From assembly GCF_000473365.1 (NCBI RefSeq), contig NZ_KI421517.1, positions 4,006,001-4,070,000 on the forward strand: a stretch of DNA of 64,000 bases, read 5' to 3'. Origin of the DNA: Adhaeribacter aquaticus DSM 16391. Lineage in GTDB: Bacteria; Bacteroidota; Bacteroidia; Cytophagales; Hymenobacteraceae. The translations under genes were made by a program, and so were the position numbers. The notes under the pieces were generated by a model. The model was not told the origin of the DNA. It worked only from the letters and a program-made list of their open reading frames with translations, and did not search any database. Each line of letters starts with the position of its first letter. Positions within the stretch are counted from its first letter, which is position 1. Positions 60,111 to 64,000 of the stretch are shown piece after piece.

Positions 60111-60386
60111 ATGAAATTAACAACCGAAGCGAAACAAGAAATTTTTGAAAAAAACAGTCTGAGCAAAACTACAACCGATACTGGCTCTCCAGAATCGCAA
60201 ATTGCATTGTTCACACACCGTATCAATCACCTGACTGATCACCTAAAATCAAACCAGAAAGATTTTTCTACTCGTCTGGGTCTTTTAAAGCTGGTTGGTA
60301 AAAGAAGAAGATTATTAAATTACTTATCTAAAACTGATATCTCAAGATATCGGGCCATTATCAGCGAATTAGGTATTAGAAAATAA
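60111..60386 (+). CDS. rpsO: Ribosomal protein S15
   Basis: A 30S protein of 91 residues: [20 protein letters not shown], then [20 protein letters not shown] and [20 protein letters not shown]. It is followed by pnp in the widely conserved order, with a hairpin between that may separate or process the transcript. Confidence 0.97.
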   Translation: MKLTTEAKQEIFEKNSLSKTTTDTGSPESQIALFTHRINHLTDHLKSNQKDFSTRLGLLKLVGKRRRLLNYLSKTDISRYRAIISELGIRK

Positions 60387-60391
60387 AAAGC

Positions 60392-60430
60392 AATTAGGGA
60401 ATTCAAAACAAGGGTTCCCTAATTATTTTT
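60392..60430 (+). terminator. rpsO terminator
   Basis: A 10-bp stem aattagggaa / ttccctaatt followed by atttttat. A second GC-rich hairpin (ccaggc / gcctgg) lies at 60474-60491, just before pnp. Confidence 0.75.
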
Positions 60431-60509
60431 ATACCTTTTCGTTCCCATAATCCCTTCTTTAATCGTACCTATTCCAGGCCCCAGGGCCTGGTTTATTAAT
60501 TTAAAACGA

Positions 60510-62645
60510 ATGTCATATAAAGCTATAAATAAAACCATCCAATTGGCTGATGGTCGCGAGATTACCCTGGAAACAGGTAAACTGGCAAAACAAGCAGATG
60601 GCTCCGTAGTAGTAAGAATGGGTAATACCATGTTACTGGCTACAGTTGTTTCTGCTAAAGATGCGAAACCCGGTGTAGATTTTCTGCCTTTATCAGTTGA
60701 TTATCAGGAAAAATTTGCCTCTTCCGGAAAAATACCTGGTGGTTTCTTAAAAAGAGAAGCACGGTTATCAGATTACGAAATTCTTATTAGCCGGTTAGTA
60801 GATCGGATTTTGCGTCCGATGTTCCCGGATGATTACCATGCTGATACCCAGGTTTTAATTAGTTTAATTTCAGCAGATGCTGAAGTTTTACCGGATGCCC
60901 TGGCTGCTTTAGCTGCATCTGCGGCTATCATGGTTTCTGATATTCCTTTCAACGGTCCTATTTCAGAGGTACGAGTTGCCCGGATAGATGGTCAGTTTAT
61001 TATCAACCCAAATTTATCTGATTTAAACAGAGCAGATATTGATATGATTGTTGGCGCTTCTATGGAAGGGGTGGCCATGGTAGAAGGTGAAATGAATGAG
61101 GTTTCAGAAGAGGAAATGCTGGAAGCTATTCAGTTTGCTCATGAAGCTATTAAGGTTCAGTGTCAGGCTCAGATTGATTTTGCTCAGGAATTAGGTTCTA
61201 CTGAAAAACGTGCCTATTCTCACGAGACCCATGATGAAGCACTTAAAGAACAGTTATATCAGGCGGTTTATGAGAAAGCTTACCAAGTTGCTTTAAGCGG
61301 TAACGCCAGCAAAGCCGAGCGTAAAAAAGCTTTTGCAGCCATTAAGCAAGAATTTATTGAATCACTACCGGAAGGAACAGAGATCAATAATGAACTTATC
61401 TCCAAATATTATCATGATGCCGAGAAAGATGCGGTACGGAATGTGGTTTTAAATGAGCGTCGTCGTTTAGATGGCCGTAATTTAGACCAGATTCGTCCAA
61501 TTTGGTCAGAAGTTAATTATTTACCATCTACCCATGGTTCGGCTATATTTACCCGCGGCGAAACCCAATCGCTTACAACGGTTACTTTAGGTACCAAACT
61601 GGATGAGCAGATGATAGATGGGGCCATGTTCTCTGGTTACAACAAATTTATCCTGCATTACAATTTTCCAGCTTTCTCTACCGGTGAGGTAAAACCTAAC
61701 CGTGGTCCGGGCCGTCGGGAAGTAGGTCATGGTAACCTGGCAATGCGGGCATTAAGACAAGTATTGCCGGCAGAAGAAGAAAACCCTTATACTATCCGGA
61801 TTGTATCTGATATTTTAGAATCCAATGGTTCATCTTCTATGGCTACGGTTTGTGCTGGAAGTTTAGCTTTGATGGATGCTGGTGTAAAAGTTAAAGGAGC
61901 TGTTGCTGGTATTGCAATGGGTTTAATAACTGATACAAAAACCGGAAACTTTGCGGTTCTTTCGGATATTTTAGGGGACGAAGATCACTTAGGCGATATG
62001 GACTTTAAAGTAGCGGGTACTAAAGAAGGTATTACTGCCTGCCAAATGGATATTAAAGTCTTAAGCTTAAGTAACGAGGTGTTACAACAGGCTTTAGGTC
62101 AGGCAAAGCAAGGCCGGTTGCACATTTTAGGTGAAATGGCTAAAACCATTACCGAACCAGCTTCTGATTATAAACCACACACGCCACGTTCTCAGAACTT
62201 AATTGTAGATAAAGAATTCATTGGTGCTATTATCGGACCAGGTGGTAAAGTAATCCAGCAAATCCAAAAAGATACCGGCGCTACTATTCAAATAGAAGAA
62301 AAGAACGAAAAAGGTTACGTAAATATATTTGCTACTAACCAGGAAGCCATGCAAGAAGCCGTTAGCAAAATTAAGGCTATTGTATCGGTACCGGAAATTG
62401 GTGAAGTATATGTTGGTAAAGTTAAATCCATCCAAGCATACGGTGCCTTCGTCGAATTTATGCCAGGTAAAGATGGTTTACTTCACATCTCTGAAATTAA
62501 ATGGGAACGTTTAGAAAACATGGAAGGTGTTTTAGAAGTAGGAGAAGAAGTAAAAGTTAAACTGGTGGATATTGATAAAAAAACTGGCAAATTTAAATTA
62601 TCCCGTAAAGTTTTATTGCCAAAACCAGAAGCTACTGAAAAATAA
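60510..62645 (+). CDS. pnp: Polynucleotide phosphorylase
   Basis: A phosphorolytic 3'-5' exoribonuclease of the degradosome, 711 residues. Domains: first RNase PH (about 10-145), helical linker, second RNase PH (about 310-540; [36 protein letters not shown]), KH (about 555-615; [20 protein letters not shown]) and S1 (about 620-700; [29 protein letters not shown]). It lies between rpsO and rpoD. The hairpin before it may be an RNase III or self-control site, as known in E. coli (inference). Confidence 0.97.
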   Translation: MSYKAINKTIQLADGREITLETGKLAKQADGSVVVRMGNTMLLATVVSAKDAKPGVDFLPLSVDYQEKFASSGKIPGGFLKREARLSDYEILISRLVDRILRPMFPDDYHADTQVLISLISADAEVLPDALAALAASAAIMVSDIPFNGPISEVRVARIDGQFIINPNLSDLNRADIDMIVGASMEGVAMVEGEMNEVSEEEMLEAIQFAHEAIKVQCQAQIDFAQELGSTEKRAYSHETHDEALKEQLYQAVYEKAYQVALSGNASKAERKKAFAAIKQEFIESLPEGTEINNELISKYYHDAEKDAVRNVVLNERRRLDGRNLDQIRPIWSEVNYLPSTHGSAIFTRGETQSLTTVTLGTKLDEQMIDGAMFSGYNKFILHYNFPAFSTGEVKPNRGPGRREVGHGNLAMRALRQVLPAEEENPYTIRIVSDILESNGSSSMATVCAGSLALMDAGVKVKGAVAGIAMGLITDTKTGNFAVLSDILGDEDHLGDMDFKVAGTKEGITACQMDIKVLSLSNEVLQQALGQAKQGRLHILGEMAKTITEPASDYKPHTPRSQNLIVDKEFIGAIIGPGGKVIQQIQKDTGATIQIEEKNEKGYVNIFATNQEAMQEAVSKIKAIVSVPEIGEVYVGKVKSIQAYGAFVEFMPGKDGLLHISEIKWERLENMEGVLEVGEEVKVKLVDIDKKTGKFKLSRKVLLPKPEATEK

Positions 62646-62682
62646 GCTGAACATTAGCGAACTAATTTAAGCCAAATTGCAG

Positions 62683-62762
62683 TTACTATTAAGTACCCTG
62701 TAGGATTAAAGTAAAATGCTTCTTTTGCTTTACATTTTTCAATAAACAGGGTACTTAGTAAT
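62683..62762 (+). promoter_or_regulatory. Structured element between pnp and rpoD
   Basis: A long-range stem (agtaccctgt near 62692-62701 with acagggtact near 62746-62755, extended by ttacta/tagtaa with a 3-nt bulge) encloses a second hairpin (taaagtaaaa / ttttgcttta, 6-nt loop). No T run follows, so it looks more like a leader RNA of rpoD or a 3' element of pnp than a simple terminator. Confidence 0.55.
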
Positions 62763-62814
62763 TACATTGATTGTTAAAAAATTATATTTATAAAATTATT
62801 CCAAAAATACTCTA

Positions 62815-63678
62815 ATGAGACAGCTTAAGATCAGTAAACAAATTACCAACCGGGAAAGCCAATCACTGGATAAATATTTACAGGAAATTGGCAAGGTTGA
62901 TTTGCTTACTCCCGACGAAGAAGTAACGTTGGCTCAACGAATCAAGGAAGGTGATCAGTTTGCATTGGAGAAACTGACAAAAGCTAACCTTCGTTTCGTG
63001 GTGTCGGTTGCTAAGCAGTATCAGAACCAGGGACTGTCATTAGGTGATTTGATTAACGAAGGAAACTTAGGTTTGATTAAAGCCGCCAAACGCTTTGATG
63101 AAACACGTGGTTTTAAATTTATCTCTTATGCCGTATGGTGGATTCGTCAGTCTATTTTACAAGCTTTAGCTGAACAATCCCGTATTGTACGTTTACCTTT
63201 AAACCGGGTAGGTTCTTTAAATAAAATTTCTAAGTCTTTCTCTGAGTTAGAACAAAAATTTGAACGGGAACCATCTCCGGAGGAAATTGCGGAAGTATTA
63301 GAATTAACTACTTCAGAGGTTGTTGATACTTTAAAAATTTCTGGCCGTCACGTATCAGTTGATGCGCCTTTTGTCCAAGGTGAAGAAAACCGTTTATTAG
63401 ATGTACTGGAAAACGAAGATGAAGAATCTCCTGACACCGGTTTAATGAATGATTCTTTACGTAAAGAAGTACAAAGAGCATTATCTACTTTAACTAAACG
63501 GGAAGCGGATGTTATAACTTTATACTTTGGCTTAAATGGAGAGCACTCTTTAACCCTTGAAGAGATTGGCGAAAAATTTAATTTAACCCGTGAGCGGGTA
63601 CGCCAGATTAAAGAGAAAGCTATCCGCCGGTTACGTCATACATCTCGTAGCAAAGCTTTAAAACCTTATTTAGGTTAA
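62815..63678 (+). CDS. rpoD: Primary sigma factor RpoD
   Basis: The housekeeping sigma-70, 287 residues, without region 1.1, which is normal in Bacteroidota and much shorter than in E. coli. Seen: region 1.2 ([20 protein letters not shown]), region 2 ([40 protein letters not shown]), region 3 ([16 protein letters not shown]) and region 4.2 ([20 protein letters not shown]). This form recognises the TAnnTTTG -7 box. Confidence 0.97.
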   Translation: MRQLKISKQITNRESQSLDKYLQEIGKVDLLTPDEEVTLAQRIKEGDQFALEKLTKANLRFVVSVAKQYQNQGLSLGDLINEGNLGLIKAAKRFDETRGFKFISYAVWWIRQSILQALAEQSRIVRLPLNRVGSLNKISKSFSELEQKFEREPSPEEIAEVLELTTSEVVDTLKISGRHVSVDAPFVQGEENRLLDVLENEDEESPDTGLMNDSLRKEVQRALSTLTKREADVITLYFGLNGEHSLTLEEIGEKFNLTRERVRQIKEKAIRRLRHTSRSKALKPYLG

Positions 63679-63700
63679 TTATAAGTAAGAAATAGTAAAG

Positions 63701-63730
63701 ACCCTAGCCCAACCGGTTAGGGTTTTTTAT
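63701..63730 (+). terminator. rpoD terminator
   Basis: A 9-bp stem accctagcc / ggttagggt (one G-U pair) with a caacc loop, followed by ttttttatttta. Confidence 0.88.
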
Positions 63731-63938
63731 TTTATACATTTTCTTTTATAGTACAAGCTAAGCTGCCTGACTGGCAGAACATAAAATTTCTTAGAATTAA
63801 ATACAAAAGGTACCAGGTGCAATGAATGAAGCCTTTTACCTGATTACAATAGCTCCTGAGTTTATCTGGAACTTAACCTGATAAACTGGCAAATGTTTTG
63901 TAATATTGCAGCCTGAAAAATATAGTGCAGTTATAATA

Positions 63939-64000
63939 ATGGAATCTGAAAATATAAAGTGTTTAATTATTGGTTCGGGCCCAGCGGGCTATACAGCAGC
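63939..64000 (+). CDS. trxB: Thioredoxin reductase, 3' end outside window
   Basis: The first 20 codons read MESENIKCLIIGSGPAGYTA, the N-terminal FAD-binding GxGPAGxxA of TrxB. Only this stretch is visible, so another FAD-dependent pyridine nucleotide oxidoreductase is possible, but GSGPAGYTAA is characteristic. The 5' side (63731-63938) shows no gene. Confidence 0.75.
   Translation, partial: MESENIKCLIIGSGPAGYTA

Overview
The window is chromosomal DNA from a member of the Bacteroidota, most likely the Cytophagales and perhaps Hymenobacteraceae-like. The evidence is the short RpoD without region 1.1, the FCIGK end of MnmE, DUF4199 and START-like proteins typical of the phylum, several TAnnTTTG -7 elements, weak ribosome binding sites in general, and AT-rich intergenic DNA. 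The family-level placement is inference.

Layout. 1-3.1 kb: the 3' part of a trehalase gene, a decayed SDR/epimerase fragment and a flavin-dependent (LLM) oxidoreductase. 3.4-9.6 kb: an AraC regulator divergent from a run of acetyltransferase, alpha/beta hydrolase, cupin lipoprotein, exported aldo/keto reductase, cyclophilin-like lipoprotein and a second aldo/keto reductase that is now a pseudogene. 9.6-11.2 kb: an accessory patch with a broken lipoprotein start, a glycine-zipper ORF between two attC-like inverted structures, and N-terminal stubs of other genes. 11.3-21.8 kb (mostly minus strand): mnmE, a thioredoxin-like protein, an Nramp transporter fused to a universal-stress domain, a glycosyltransferase, dapD, a 3-hydroxyacyl-CoA dehydrogenase, twin 50-residue membrane peptides and an ABC-F ATPase. 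22-33 kb: envelope genes (two DUF4199 paralogues, a protein with regular 16-residue lysine repeats, an L,D-transpeptidase-like protein, two M48 proteases, a lipid kinase, mtgA, an App1-like phosphatase). 33-40.2 kb: topoisomerase IB, a SulP transporter, a second LLM oxidoreductase, a third aldo/keto reductase, and an old yellow enzyme with its MarR regulator. 40.2-47 kb: two divergent paralogues with a kinase-like motif, an exonuclease/GIY-YIG protein, a DUF2383 protein and an AI-2E transporter. 47.3-64 kb: core information genes parE-parC, TPR genes, thrS-infC-rpmI-rplT, tRNA-Met, an LptF/LptG permease, rpsO, pnp, rpoD and the start of trxB.

How the parts work together. The left third is a redox and detoxification zone with tandem duplication and decay. 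The MarR/old yellow enzyme pair has four TGTAnnTACA sites, arranged as two pairs with the same 15-bp spacing, which points to autoregulation. The right third is a conserved translation, RNA-decay and transcription block. There infC most likely starts at an AUC codon behind a perfect AGGAGG, and rpoD has a structured leader.

Best candidates for new biology: the paired kinase-like proteins at 40.2-43.6 kb (one with the DRH motif changed to SRR), the 16-residue K-rich repeat protein at 23.7 kb, the MarR operator quartet, and the attC-like cassette patch near 10 kb. No CRISPR array, rRNA operon, intact insertion sequence or prophage was seen.
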